From Spiro-02 sp034114085 (lineage in GTDB: Bacteria; Spirochaetota; Spirochaetia; Sphaerochaetales; Sphaerochaetaceae), in NCBI GenBank assembly GCA_034114085.1, contig JAXEWB010000022.1, positions 1 to 26,615 of the forward strand: a stretch of 26,615 nt of DNA. Direction: 5' to 3'. Position 1 is the stretch's first letter. The number at the start of each line of letters is the position of its first letter. Below are positions 1 through 8,628 of the stretch, one piece after another. A program made the position numbers and the translations under genes. The notes beneath the pieces were generated by a model, which was not told the DNA's origin, searched no databases, and was given only the letters and a program-made list of their open reading frames with translations.

Positions 1-361
1 TAACCTCCGTGATGCTGCGTTGGTCGGCACGCTCCCGTACCGAGGTCGCTGACGCTCTCATGCTGTCCGATATCTTGCTCCATGTGTTCGCACGATATCG
101 GGATGTGTGAGGTGGTTTCCCGCCTTGTTTCAGGATAAGCGGCTATTTAACGGTAAGCGGCCATTGCTATTGTAACGGTGGGTGCCATTGCAACAGCGAG
201 CGGCCATCTAACGATGGGTACTGCTGCAGCGGTGGGCGGACGATGGTGCTGGTCGGATAGCCGGAACGCTGTGTCGGCACGGGTTGGTTCGTGGCGCGCC
301 GGTCCGTGAGGTTGACTTATGGGGCCTATGTAAGGGCGTAAGAGGGGAAACTGCCGATATC
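1..361. other. Intergenic stretch without a recognisable gene
   Basis: No open frame here has a plausible ribosome-binding site or a recognisable product; the frames that run through it on either strand are shadows or short. The window may begin just after an upstream gene. The stretch 134-240 contains short degenerate repeats built on the words AAGCGGC and AACGGT (see the repeat entry). A purine-rich run at 341-349 is the probable Shine-Dalgarno of the next gene. Confidence 0.5.
134..240. repeat. Degenerate short tandem repeats (about 20-25 bp units)
   Basis: Units share the pattern AAGCGGCYAT followed by AACGGT or a near variant. AAGCGGC occurs at about 136 and 155, GCGGCCAT at about 157 and 200, and AACGGT at about 149 and 174. 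The copies have diverged in length and sequence, so this may be a decayed minisatellite or regulatory repeat. No function can be assigned. Confidence 0.3.
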
Positions 362-1894
362 ATGAGGAAACTGCTCAAATTTCTGACAGGACGACTGTTC
401 ATCTCCATCCTGCTGATTCTGTTGCAGCTTGCGATACTGATTGGCGTCGTGGTGTTCGCCACGGGCAAATGGTACTGGTCCCTGGTGTTCAACATCATCA
501 GCGGCATCATGGCGTTCTTCATCGTCACCCGGGATGAAAACCCCGCCTACAAGATCGCCTGGATGCTGTTGATCATGTTTCTTCCCGTCTACGGCGGCTT
601 GTTCTATGTCATGTTCGGCAACAAGAAGGTCGGCCGGTACGCACAGCGGAAGATCAGCGTCATCAAAGAGAAATACGCCGACAGGATTCCCGTCCTGCCT
701 GGTCCGGATCTTGTGGTGCGCGAGGCGTTGGAGAACTACGACCCGTTGCTTGCCCGGCAGAGCGACTACATTTCGCGGATCAGCGGCTTCGAGGTCTGGC
801 GCAATACCGAGGTGGAATACTTTCCGCTGGGAGAGTATTTCTTTGACCGTCTGCTGACGGAACTCCGCAAGGCGAAGAAATTCATCTTCCTTGAATATTT
901 TATTATCGGGGAAGGGGAGATGTGGGATGCCGTGCTGGCCGTACTGCAACAGAAGTTGCGCGAGGGGGTCGATATCCGAATCATGTACGATGATTTCGGG
1001 TCGATCAAGACGGTGCCGGCGCATTTTGACCGTAAGCTCCGCTCCATGGGGTTCAAGGTCGCGGTGTTCAACACGATCAAGGCTCACCTCAACCCGAAGC
1101 TCAACTACCGCGACCACCGCAAGATATGCGTGGTGGACGGCAATGTCGGCTTTAACGGCGGCCTGAACCTGGCAGACGAGTACATCAATCGGGAAATCCG
1201 GTTCGGACACTGGAAGGATACCGCGGTGATGCTTCGCGGCGACGCTGTGTGGAACCTTTCGCAGATGTTCCTGCAACTATGGATGTTCTCGGCCGGCGAG
1301 TACCTCGACATGCTCAAGTTCCTGCCGACGCTCCAGTGCAGGACCGATGGATTCGTGCAGCCGTTCGGAGATAGTCCGCTGGACGACCAGAACGTGGCGG
1401 AGAACGCCTACATCCAGATCATCAACTGCGCGAAGAACTATGTGTGGATCACCACGCCGTACCTGATCCTCGACAATGAGATGATCACTGCGCTCAGGAT
1501 CGCCGCGCAGAGCGGTGTCGATGTACGGATCATCACCCCGAACTATCCCGACAAAATCTACGTGCATCCAGTAACCCGTTCCTACTACAAAGTCCTGCTG
1601 GAGGCGGGGGTGAAAATCTACGAGTATACGCCGGGTTTCATCCATGCCAAGATGTTCGTATGTGATGACACCGTATCGATTGTCGGAACCACCAACATGG
1701 ACTACCGTTCCTTCTACCTGCATTTCGAGTGCGGGGTGGCCTTCTACGGCTCGTCGGTGGTGCACCAGGTGCGGGAAGATATCGCGCGGACGCTGGAGGT
1801 CTCCCGGGAGATAGCCCTCAGGGAAGTCTATGCCACGCCCTTGCCGACCCGGTTCATCCGTTCCCTGCTGAGGCTGTTCGCTCCGCTGATGTAG
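362..1894 (+). CDS. cls: Cardiolipin synthase (phospholipase D superfamily)
   Basis: This membrane enzyme joins two phosphatidylglycerol molecules (or a related donor) to make cardiolipin and glycerol. The 510-residue product has the usual Cls layout: two N-terminal membrane segments (about residues 11-34 and 40-56, with further hydrophobic sequence to about 85), then two PLD catalytic domains. Both HKD motifs are intact: H252-x-K254-x4-D259 in HRKICVVDG followed by a GG-N motif, and H428-x-K430-x4-D435 in HAKMFVCDD followed by GTTNMD. The start at 362 was preferred to an in-frame GTG at 284 because MRKLLKFL gives the normal Cls N-terminus and a purine-rich AGAGGGGAA lies 13 bases upstream. 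The gene stands alone; the decayed defence cassette begins about 20 bases after its stop. Family assignment is firm; the exact phospholipid donor is not known. Confidence 0.93.
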   Translation: MRKLLKFLTGRLFISILLILLQLAILIGVVVFATGKWYWSLVFNIISGIMAFFIVTRDENPAYKIAWMLLIMFLPVYGGLFYVMFGNKKVGRYAQRKISVIKEKYADRIPVLPGPDLVVREALENYDPLLARQSDYISRISGFEVWRNTEVEYFPLGEYFFDRLLTELRKAKKFIFLEYFIIGEGEMWDAVLAVLQQKLREGVDIRIMYDDFGSIKTVPAHFDRKLRSMGFKVAVFNTIKAHLNPKLNYRDHRKICVVDGNVGFNGGLNLADEYINREIRFGHWKDTAVMLRGDAVWNLSQMFLQLWMFSAGEYLDMLKFLPTLQCRTDGFVQPFGDSPLDDQNVAENAYIQIINCAKNYVWITTPYLILDNEMITALRIAAQSGVDVRIITPNYPDKIYVHPVTRSYYKVLLEAGVKIYEYTPGFIHAKMFVCDDTVSIVGTTNMDYRSFYLHFECGVAFYGSSVVHQVREDIARTLEVSREIALREVYATPLPTRFIRSLLRLFAPLM

Positions 1895-1915
1895 AATGCG
1901 GTTCTTGGAAAACTG

Positions 1916-2546
1916 ATGAAGGCGTTTTTGCCATCCATTCTGCCCCTTTTGTTAATATCGAATGTGTCGGTCAAATTGGTTCCTATCAAAGAGTATTTTG
2001 GACAAGACGATATTGTTGCTCTTAATGTCGCATTGAAACAGCATGGCGGGGCAAGTTCTTCCACCTTTCAAGGCGTTTCTGTAGTTCTTGCGGAGGATCG
2101 ATATATTGTCCCCCAATTGGTTTTCTGCACCATGGACATGAATTCTCTCAATTGGAGGAATCTGCCGGGACAAGGAATGTCATTGATCTGTTTCCTGTGT
2201 TTCGTTATTGGGGTATCCTTATGTGGTGGTGATCGATGAAATAGAATGCAATATCCATCCGATGCTCATCAAGGAATTGATTGCAAAATTTTCATTTGAT
2301 GAAAGTACTCAAGGTCAATTGATATTTTCTACTCATGAAACGAGTTTATTGGATCAAGATATTTTTAGGCCTGATGAAATTTGGTTCACAGAAAAAAAGG
2401 CTGATGGTTGTACGGATCTCTATTCCTTATCCGCCTTTCATGTTCATCATACGATTGATATCCGTAGGGGATATTTTGCTGGAAGATACGGGGCGATTCC
2501 GTTTCTTGGAAACCTGAGAGATTTGAATTGGATGGATTTCCCATGA
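1916..2546 (+). pseudogene. Remnant of AAA ATPase of an RloA/AbiLi type, C-terminal part, frameshifted
   Basis: Only the C-terminal third of an OLD/ABC-like AAA ATPase remains. Three consecutive reading frames are needed to follow it. A first frame reads to about 2125. A second (about 2119-2213) carries EESAGTRNVIDLFPVF, the conserved acidic/signature stretch before Walker B. A third (about 2214-2546) carries Walker B as VVVIDEIECNIHP, a switch-like FSTHETSLLD, and the tail motif YFAGRYGAIPFLGNL typical of this family. The Walker A half is absent. At least two indels therefore break it. It stops at 2544-2546 and overlaps the next remnant by ATGA, which shows the pair was once one translationally coupled operon. 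RloA/RloB and AbiLi/AbiLii-type pairs are known phage-defence cassettes. The assignment rests on motif recognition, not on a search. Confidence 0.75.
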
Positions 2547-3255
2547 TTTTGCCACATCGTTCATTTGTAAGAGAAGAACCTTCCCGCGATGCAAGCCTGA
2601 TCATCATATATTGTGACGGGGAGCGTCGAGAGGATGATTATTTCCGTTTTTTTCAGGAACTCAGTTCAAATGTTCGCATCGAGGTAGTTCCTCCATCCGC
2701 TGAAGACCGCAATAATTCTCCCACTGGCCTTTTTGCACGTGCCGTACGGGATTGTGATGGACCTGATCCAAAATACATCCTTGACGAGCAGGATCAGCTC
2801 TGGTTTGTGATCGATATGGACCAGTGGGATGATAAAATTGATTCCTTACTGTTGCATTGTCAGTCAAAAGGGAGATGGTCCATCGCTATCAGCAACCCCT
2901 GTTTTGAGGTCTGGCTATATTATCATTTTTTCATAATCCTCCGTCAATGTTGATGGAGACGTTTGATTTAAGGAAATCTGATGATTGGAAAGAATTTCTT
3001 GGTCAGTCTGTACCAGGTGGTTTTGATTCTCGTAAGCACTCTGTGAAAATTCATGATGCTATCTCGAATGCGGAGCGGAATCATAATGAAGCCGTTTCCT
3101 CCAAACCATCCCTGTTCTCTACCTCAGTTTTCCGTTTGGCGAAGCAAATAACCGCGAGAATCGGGGAGTTTACGATATCTATATCTTATGTCATTTATAT
3201 TGGAAAAGATGTTGTCTGGACACATTGGAATGAGCTATCAACCGTACCGCGATGA
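2543..3255 (+). pseudogene. RloB-family protein remnant (AbiLii-like), frameshifted
   Basis: The frame from ATG 2543 carries the RloB N-terminal pattern LIIIYCDGERREDDYF (acidic TOPRIM-like first strand), WFVIDMDQWD (paired acidic residues) and NPCFEVWLYYHF (canonical SNPCFELWLLLHF). It then runs off frame at about 2930 and stops at 2953. The protein continues in another frame (about 2935-3150) with a lysine-rich C-terminal region and NAERNH, then TSVFRLAKQI, typical of the family end, before the similarity fades. One indel is enough to explain the break. The partner is the ATPase remnant just upstream. RloB proteins act with an AAA ATPase in abortive-infection-type defence; this copy should be non-functional unless the break is an assembly error. 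Confidence 0.75.
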
Positions 3256-3351
3256 AACGAGGCAATGAAGGATTCTTGATGCAATATTGAATAATCATCG
3301 CTGCTATTTCTCATGATGTTCGTCAGCATGTAGCCTGATAACATATAGAAA

Positions 3352-3374
3352 GAGACGCCCGACAAAGGCGTCTC
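3352..3374 (-). terminator. Intrinsic terminator of the phosphodiesterase gene
   Basis: A perfect 8-bp stem GAGACGCC/GGCGTCTC (3352-3359 and 3367-3374) encloses a 7-base loop. Read on the minus strand the stem is followed by TTTCTAT. It lies about 70 bases after the stop of the minus-strand gene ending at 3443, so it most likely ends that transcript. The T-tract is short and efficiency is uncertain. Confidence 0.6.
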
Positions 3375-3442
3375 GCATCTGGTCTCAAAAACATGACGTT
3401 GCCATTGATATTGTTCTCAACCGTGGCAATGAAAATATTCCC

Positions 3443-4747
3443 CTATTCCAGGAATTCCTTCAACACCTTTCCATCCGCGTTCTGAAGTTCGACGCCCAGT
3501 AGCGCGGCGAGTGTCGGTGCTTCGTCCACAATGTTGCATCTGTCCATCAGTACATTCTTTTTGATGCCCGGGCCATAGAGGATGAACGCCGGCTTAGGGC
3601 CTTTCTCCGGCTCATGCCCATGTGTCGCGACGCTGTACTTGTAGTCGGAGTTGTCGGCGTCGTAATAGAGCGGACCGGACAGCTTGTTGGAAAAACTGAT
3701 GCCGTCGGCGCCTTCAAGGACGAAGGAGAAACCTCCGTCGAGACGATACTTCCGCTTCACTTCATCTTTGGTATAGATCGTCTCGATGCCGATGCGCTCA
3801 TCATCCTTGTACTTCTGCAAAAAGTCGCGCACCTTGCGCTCCAGCGCCTTGTCGGAGGGATCCTTGAGGTATACCTGAACCGAATGGGCCGCCGACGAGA
3901 AAAACGCATCGTAGTCCTTCAGCGTACCGTCTTTGTTGAGCCTGACCAGACCATCGCGGATGAACAGGAGGTTGGGGGAGACAAGCTTCGTGACCGGAGT
4001 CTGCCCATGGTCGCTGGTAATGACGATCATGGTGTCGTCGTACACTCCCTGCTCCTTCAGTGCGTCCATCGTTGCGCCGAACATCAAGTCGATCAAGAAA
4101 TACGCCTGTTTGTAGACCTCGTCCGCGAAGACCCCGTGCCGGTGCCGGGCGTGATCGACCATCGACAGATGTTCGAGGATCACTTCGGGACGATGATTCC
4201 TAATGGCGCTGAGCGTCGCGCCATGGGCGAGATAATGGAAATATGGAGAAGAAAGGCCTTTGAGATGTGTTCCGTAGTTCTCCCAGAATTCGTTGAGGAA
4301 TTCTTCGGAAGCTCCATATTTCACGAATGTCCTGTACATGTTTTTGGGGGAGTCGTCGTCCCAGTCCCAAACCTCCGGCAACAAGTAGTCCGCCTTGATG
4401 TTCCCCGTCACCGGCCAACTGATGCTCGCGGTGGTGTATCCGGCGCGTTTCGCCGCGGCGAGCAGATTGTCCACGTCGCCGTCGAATACCTTGCTGTCGA
4501 AATACCATGGGGCGGGCGAGACTCCCGGAACGAAATATTCATTGTTTGAGACATGGTGCCGGTCCGGATACACGCCGGTCAACATCGATGCATGTATCGT
4601 ATAGGTCAGGGTAGGATAGACGGAGATGATATCTTTGACGTATGATGCGTTCCGAACGATGGGGCCGAGGTTCGGCAATGTCTTCATGAATTCAATGTCT
4701 TCGCTTACCATCGCATCTATTGAAAGTACATATAGCCGTTTCTTCAT
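3443..4747 (-). CDS. Alkaline-phosphatase-superfamily phosphodiesterase/nucleotide pyrophosphatase
   Basis: The 434-residue protein belongs to the type I phosphodiesterase/nucleotide pyrophosphatase group of the alkaline phosphatase superfamily, two-metal enzymes that hydrolyse phosphodiester or phosphomonoester bonds. Visible metal and catalytic positions are D11 in LSIDAM, the nucleophile threonine in YPTLTYTIHASMLTG (T48 by analogy with NPP enzymes), the D and H of SMVDHARHRHG, the DH of ITSDHGQTP, and the H of ATHGHEP. No signal peptide is visible, so it is probably cytoplasmic. ATG 4747 was chosen over the in-frame ATG at 4783 because GGAGA lies about 6 bases upstream and MKKRLYVLSIDA is the usual start. 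It is transcribed divergently from the binding-protein/ABC operon, so it may process the imported compound or a product of it. The substrate is unknown. Confidence 0.85.
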   Translation of the reverse strand: MKKRLYVLSIDAMVSEDIEFMKTLPNLGPIVRNASYVKDIISVYPTLTYTIHASMLTGVYPDRHHVSNNEYFVPGVSPAPWYFDSKVFDGDVDNLLAAAKRAGYTTASISWPVTGNIKADYLLPEVWDWDDDSPKNMYRTFVKYGASEEFLNEFWENYGTHLKGLSSPYFHYLAHGATLSAIRNHRPEVILEHLSMVDHARHRHGVFADEVYKQAYFLIDLMFGATMDALKEQGVYDDTMIVITSDHGQTPVTKLVSPNLLFIRDGLVRLNKDGTLKDYDAFFSSAAHSVQVYLKDPSDKALERKVRDFLQKYKDDERIGIETIYTKDEVKRKYRLDGGFSFVLEGADGISFSNKLSGPLYYDADNSDYKYSVATHGHEPEKGPKPAFILYGPGIKKNVLMDRCNIVDEAPTLAALLGVELQNADGKVLKEFLE

Positions 4748-4801
4748 GTCAGTCTCCGTTGCAATTTGTTGTTTTGCTATCAAGTGTGTTAATTATAACT
4801 T

Positions 4802-4830
4802 ATAATAGCCTGATGCAATGATTTTGACAA
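4802..4830 (-). promoter_or_regulatory. Candidate sigma70 promoter of the phosphodiesterase gene
   Basis: Read on the minus strand, TTGTCA (4825-4830) is separated by 17 bases from TATTAT (4802-4807), leaving about 50 bases of leader before the start at 4747. No copy of the 17-bp motif found at the two neighbouring operons overlaps it, so this gene may be controlled separately. Confidence 0.5.
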
Positions 4831-4988
4831 GATTGTTTTTTCAGTTAAATTGTATGGGCGAAACTGTTATTATTGTCGAAATACATTGTAATACTGTTAT
4901 ATGATTATTAATAATTTATTACATTGATGATAATTATATTTCATCCCCCATAGAGAACGAAACAATTTCCCAATGCTGAAATAAAATC

Positions 4989-5018
4989 TTGACCATATAT
5001 TCTCACACATGTTAGAAT
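4989..5018 (+). promoter_or_regulatory. Candidate sigma70 promoter of the binding-protein/ABC operon
   Basis: TTGACC (4989-4994) is followed after 18 bases by TAGAAT (5013-5018), giving a leader of about 57 bases before the start at 5082. The -10 element lies inside the predicted DeoR operator at 5009-5025, the geometry expected of a repressed promoter. Confidence 0.5.
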
Positions 5019-5025
5019 TGCAACA
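5009..5025 (+). promoter_or_regulatory. Predicted DeoR-family operator, copy 1
   Basis: ATGTTAGAATTGCAACA is identical at 16 of 17 positions to ATGTTAGATTTGCAACA at 13882-13898, upstream of the DeoR-family regulator gene. This copy overlaps the -10 of the importer operon. The match between two otherwise unrelated AT-rich promoters, one of them the regulator's own, is the basis for calling it an operator. Confidence 0.6.
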
Positions 5026-5081
5026 AGTAAATCAACAGTCTGACAAGGACATTGGCAGGCGTGGCTTGAGGAGTGTGTATA

Positions 5082-6428
5082 ATGAGAAAGAGACTATTGT
5101 TGGCAATGGCATGCCTGTTCGCATCGGTCTGTTTGTTCACCGGATGCGCGAAGAAGGTTCCGCAACAGGGCGTGGCCCAGAGTGCGGCTCAATCCACGGA
5201 AACCGTCGTGCAGAACGCCGGTACGCAGAGCGCCCCGGCGCCTACGAAAAACGATCCGGTCGTTACTACCGCCTGGTATACGTTCGCCAATACCAACGAA
5301 AAGAATTATCAGGAAGCGATTTCTCGCTTCAATGCGAGCCAGGACAAGTACAAGGTCGTCGGTGTCTCCCAGTCTTGGAATGAAATCAATGAGAAGGTGA
5401 TGAGTTCCTTGAAAGCCGGCAACTACCCGGACATTATCGCGGGAGAGGCCCCGACGATCAGCAACTATGTCAAGGAAGGCCTGGTTGTGGATTTCCTTCC
5501 ATATATCACCGATCCTGTCACCGGTATCAAGGATTTCGATGATTTCCTGTCCTCCATCCTCGATGAATGCAAGCAGTGGGACGGTCAGATGTACATGTTC
5601 CCGATTTCACGGACCGGCGAGGTGTACTACTACAACAAGACGTTCTTCGACGAGCATGGGCTGACACCTCCCTCCACATGGGACGAACTGTACGAAACCA
5701 GCAGGAAGATCCACGAGATCACCGGCACGCAGGCGATCGGGTTCGATTATCTCGATGATTCCTATATCGACATGCTGGTCCAGCGGGGCGGCGCCTATAT
5801 CGATGTCGCTGACAAGACCGCGGGATTCACTTCCGACATTTCCAAGGAAGCAGTGGAATACTTCAAGGCTATGTCCGACGAAGGCATCCTGCGTCTGAAA
5901 GGCGAGGACAGGTCCTTGTATATGCCATTCGCCAACGGGCTCGTATATAGCTTCGTCGGTACCTCCGCAAGTTCGTCTTCCGTCAGGTCGAGCGTCGAGA
6001 ATGCGTTTGAAATCGGCTATGCTCCGATTCCCCAACAAGGGGAAAAGCCGTATGTAACGATGTGGGGTGTCAGCCAGTCCGTGTTCAAGTCCACCCCTGA
6101 ACGGCAGCAGGGCGCCTTTGAGTTCCTCAAGTCGTTTACCGGTACCGACATGAACGCTCAGTGGGCCATCGGATACAATGCGCTGCCGGTCAGGCAGTCC
6201 TCTATCGATTCCCCTGCGTACCAGGAGTTCATCCAGACCGGCAATCCGGTCATCAAGGTGCTTGTCGAGCAGAGTAGCCGGTATGGCTATCAGCCCGCGG
6301 TCAGCGGCTCCTATGACACCAACAATGCGATCACCGTCGCATTGGATGAGATACTGATCGGTGTCGAGTCCGTGGACAAGGGGCTTGCGGAGGCACAGGC
6401 GGAAGCCGACGCCGCATTGCGCCGATAG
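5082..6428 (+). CDS. ABC transporter substrate-binding lipoprotein (family 1, carbohydrate type)
   Basis: The 448-residue protein captures a solute outside the cytoplasmic membrane and delivers it to the permeases encoded downstream. It has a basic start (MRKRLLL), a hydrophobic segment and a lipobox LFTGC with acylated C22, then an Ala/Gln/Thr-rich linker to about residue 60. The mature domain has family-1 features: YYYNKTFFDEHGLTPPSTWDEL and a C-terminal AFEFLKSFTG stretch. ATG 5082 was chosen over the in-frame start at 5073 because GAGGAG lies about 8 bases before it. It begins an operon of binding protein, ATPase, two permeases and a HAD phosphatase. The ligand cannot be read from sequence: the ATPase and permeases are UgpC/MsmK- and MalFG/UgpAE-like, families that take oligosaccharides, glycerol-phosphate derivatives and related compounds. 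Confidence 0.92.
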   Translation: MRKRLLLAMACLFASVCLFTGCAKKVPQQGVAQSAAQSTETVVQNAGTQSAPAPTKNDPVVTTAWYTFANTNEKNYQEAISRFNASQDKYKVVGVSQSWNEINEKVMSSLKAGNYPDIIAGEAPTISNYVKEGLVVDFLPYITDPVTGIKDFDDFLSSILDECKQWDGQMYMFPISRTGEVYYYNKTFFDEHGLTPPSTWDELYETSRKIHEITGTQAIGFDYLDDSYIDMLVQRGGAYIDVADKTAGFTSDISKEAVEYFKAMSDEGILRLKGEDRSLYMPFANGLVYSFVGTSASSSSVRSSVENAFEIGYAPIPQQGEKPYVTMWGVSQSVFKSTPERQQGAFEFLKSFTGTDMNAQWAIGYNALPVRQSSIDSPAYQEFIQTGNPVIKVLVEQSSRYGYQPAVSGSYDTNNAITVALDEILIGVESVDKGLAEAQAEADAALRR

Positions 6429-6525
6429 GCGGAAGCGACAGCAACCGATTATATGGCCGATAACTTCGGTGATCCCAAGGTATAGGGTTCATCAAGGTCA
6501 TCGGAATCATCAAAGAATCGAATCG

Positions 6526-6551
6526 TCGGGGTTCCCGTCGCGGGACTCCGG
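6526..6551 (+). other. Stem-loop between the binding-protein gene and the ATPase gene
   Basis: CCCG/CGGG arms around a 3-base loop near 6533-6543 extend imperfectly with GGGGTT/ACTCC. No T-tract follows. Such intercistronic hairpins often protect the abundant binding-protein message from 3' decay, so that the binding protein is made in excess over the membrane parts. This role is inferred. Confidence 0.3.
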
Positions 6552-6598
6552 CCTGTTGTCGCTACCTGCCCATATGTACCGTACAAAGGGGGACATGC

Positions 6599-7663
6599 AT
6601 GAGAATCTATATGGAGCATATCGTCAAGGCCTTTCCGGAAACTTTGGCGGTTGATGATTTTACCGAAACATTTGAAGAAGGCAAGCTTACCGCTCTCCTC
6701 GGTCCTAGCGGCTGTGGGAAAAGCACCCTGCTGAACATGATCGCCGGCATCTTGCGGCCGACATCGGGAACGATTTTCTTCGGTGATCAGGATGTGACGC
6801 GGATTCCCATGGAAAAGCGCAATGTCTCCATCGTCTTCCAGAACTATGCGCTGTACCCCCATATGACGGCGCTGGAAAATATCTGCTTTCCGTTGGAGAT
6901 GCAGAAGGTCAATAAGGCGGAACGGTTGGCCAAGGCGCAGGAACTCGCGGAATTGGTGAAGATCACCGACTATCTGCATCGCCGTCCCGGGCAATTGTCA
7001 GGGGGGCAGCAGCAACGGGTCGCCATAGCGCGCGCCCTTGCCAAGAACCCTTCCATCCTGTTGCTGGACGAACCGCTGTCAAACCTCGACGCGCGTCTGC
7101 GTCTTGAAATGAGGGATGAAATCCGCCGTATCCAGCTCCAGACGAAGGTCACTACGGTTTTCGTCACCCATGACCAAAGCGAGGCCCTGAGCATTTCCGA
7201 CAGGATTTTCCTGATGCGCGGCGGAAAAATCCAGCAAGTGGCGAAGCCCCAGGAAATCTATGAAGACCCCCGCAATCTATTTGTCGCCACGTTCATGGGC
7301 AACCCTCCAATCTGCGTCCTCGATGTGGAAAAGCATGACGAAAACCTGCTGGTCGCCAAGAACGGAACCCCGATACGCTACCAGACGCCGGATACTGTTC
7401 CTTGTGGCAAACCTCTGAAACTCGGTTTCCGTGCGGAAAGCCTTTTGCCTGCCGCCGCGGACGACGGGCATTTTTCCGCGCGGGTCGAAGACCAGTTCAC
7501 CATAGGCCGCGACGACATGCTTGTCGTGGAGGTCGGCGGCGTGCCGCTACGGTTGTTCGCGGACAGCGAGACGGCGTATCCCAAAGGCGGCGAGGTTTCC
7601 CTGAGGATCAAGAAGCGGGGCTTCTATATCTTCGATGCGGAAACTGAACTGCGGTATCTGTAG
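6599..7663 (+). CDS. ABC transporter ATP-binding protein (UgpC/MsmK type)
   Basis: This 354-residue ATPase powers the carbohydrate importer encoded around it. All nucleotide-binding motifs are present: Walker A GPSGCGKST (residues 35-43), Q-loop at Q81, signature LSGGQQQR (133-140), Walker B ILLLDE (153-158), D-loop SNLD and H-loop H191. Residues from about 235 to the end form a TOBE/OB regulatory domain, as in MalK, UgpC and MsmK, which often makes such ATPases shareable between importers. ATG 6599 has AAAGGGGG upstream at suitable spacing. It follows the binding-protein gene by 170 bases, and the first permease starts 10 bases after its stop. Confidence 0.93.
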   Translation: MRIYMEHIVKAFPETLAVDDFTETFEEGKLTALLGPSGCGKSTLLNMIAGILRPTSGTIFFGDQDVTRIPMEKRNVSIVFQNYALYPHMTALENICFPLEMQKVNKAERLAKAQELAELVKITDYLHRRPGQLSGGQQQRVAIARALAKNPSILLLDEPLSNLDARLRLEMRDEIRRIQLQTKVTTVFVTHDQSEALSISDRIFLMRGGKIQQVAKPQEIYEDPRNLFVATFMGNPPICVLDVEKHDENLLVAKNGTPIRYQTPDTVPCGKPLKLGFRAESLLPAAADDGHFSARVEDQFTIGRDDMLVVEVGGVPLRLFADSETAYPKGGEVSLRIKKRGFYIFDAETELRYL

Positions 7664-7673
7664 GGGGCACGGC

Positions 7674-8618
7674 ATGAAACAGGTAAATCTTGGCAAGCGG
7701 GGAGTGGGAAAAGCCCTGGCCAAATCGGAGCGGATGCCCCTCACGGCGAAGACCATCGTTGAGCCGGTGCTGTTCGCGGCGCCGTTCATGCTTATCTGCA
7801 TTACGTTCGTAATCTATCCGGTCATCAACGTATTCATTATGAGCTTCTACGAGAACTACAACTTCATCCAGCAGACCTATACCGGTGCCGGACTGGACAA
7901 CTACAAGTACGTACTGCATGACAAGTACTTCATCAGCGCATTGAAGAACACCTTCATATACGTCTTTACCGTCGTTCCAATCGCCACTGCGCTCGCCTTG
8001 CTGATCGCTATCCTGTTGAACAACAAGATCAAGCTGTCATCGGTATTCCAGACGGTATTCTTCCTGCCGATGGTCACGTCGTCGATCGCCATCGGATTTG
8101 TCTGGCGCTATATGTTCAACGCGGACTACGGCATGATCAACGGGGTGCTGAATCTGTTCGGCATCGCCTCGAAACCTTGGCTGACACATCCGCGCATGGC
8201 TATCTGGGCGTTGATTCTCTTCGGCATCTGGAACTCGTTGCCGTTCAGCATCATCATGTTTCTCGCCGGATTGCAGAATATCGACCCCAAGTACCATATC
8301 GCGGCCAAGCTGGATGGCGCTTCAAGCTTCAAGGTCCTGACACGGATCACCATCCCGTTGCTCGCCCCGACCATCGCGCTGGTGCTGGTGGTCAGGACGA
8401 TCAGCGCCTCCAAGGTGTTCAACGAAGTATATGCGCTCTGGAATGGTTCGCCTGGACCGGCCAGCAGCCTGTACACGATGGTCTACTACATCTTCCAGCA
8501 GTTCTACAGCAAGTGGCAGGTAGGTTACGCCGCGGCAGCCGCGGTAATCCTGTTCTTCATTGTATTCATTCTGACGATCATCCAGCTGTTCATTCAGAAG
8601 AAATTTTCGTACCGGTAG
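7674..8618 (+). CDS. ABC transporter permease, MalF/UgpA type
   Basis: This 314-residue inner-membrane protein is one half of the translocation channel. It has about six membrane segments: the first near residues 25-50, several between 95 and 200, and the last near 280-305. The EAA loop that docks on the ATPase is clear as AAKLDGASSFKVLTRITIPLL. The start at ATG 7674 was preferred to an earlier in-frame start at 7635, which would overlap the ATPase gene by 29 bases, because GTAGGGGGC lies just before 7674. The next permease gene begins 10 bases after its stop. Confidence 0.92.
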   Translation: MKQVNLGKRGVGKALAKSERMPLTAKTIVEPVLFAAPFMLICITFVIYPVINVFIMSFYENYNFIQQTYTGAGLDNYKYVLHDKYFISALKNTFIYVFTVVPIATALALLIAILLNNKIKLSSVFQTVFFLPMVTSSIAIGFVWRYMFNADYGMINGVLNLFGIASKPWLTHPRMAIWALILFGIWNSLPFSIIMFLAGLQNIDPKYHIAAKLDGASSFKVLTRITIPLLAPTIALVLVVRTISASKVFNEVYALWNGSPGPASSLYTMVYYIFQQFYSKWQVGYAAAAAVILFFIVFILTIIQLFIQKKFSYR

Positions 8619-8628
8619 GGAGGGGCGT

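Noticed and set aside
326..1276. Long minus-strand open frame opposite the cardiolipin synthase gene
   Set aside because: The product is rich in H, Q, D and V without any domain, typical of the antisense of a GC-rich gene. The plus strand has both HKD motifs.
3614..4549. Plus-strand open frame inside the phosphodiesterase gene
   Set aside because: Shadow frame: the minus strand encodes the complete metal-binding set of the alkaline phosphatase superfamily.
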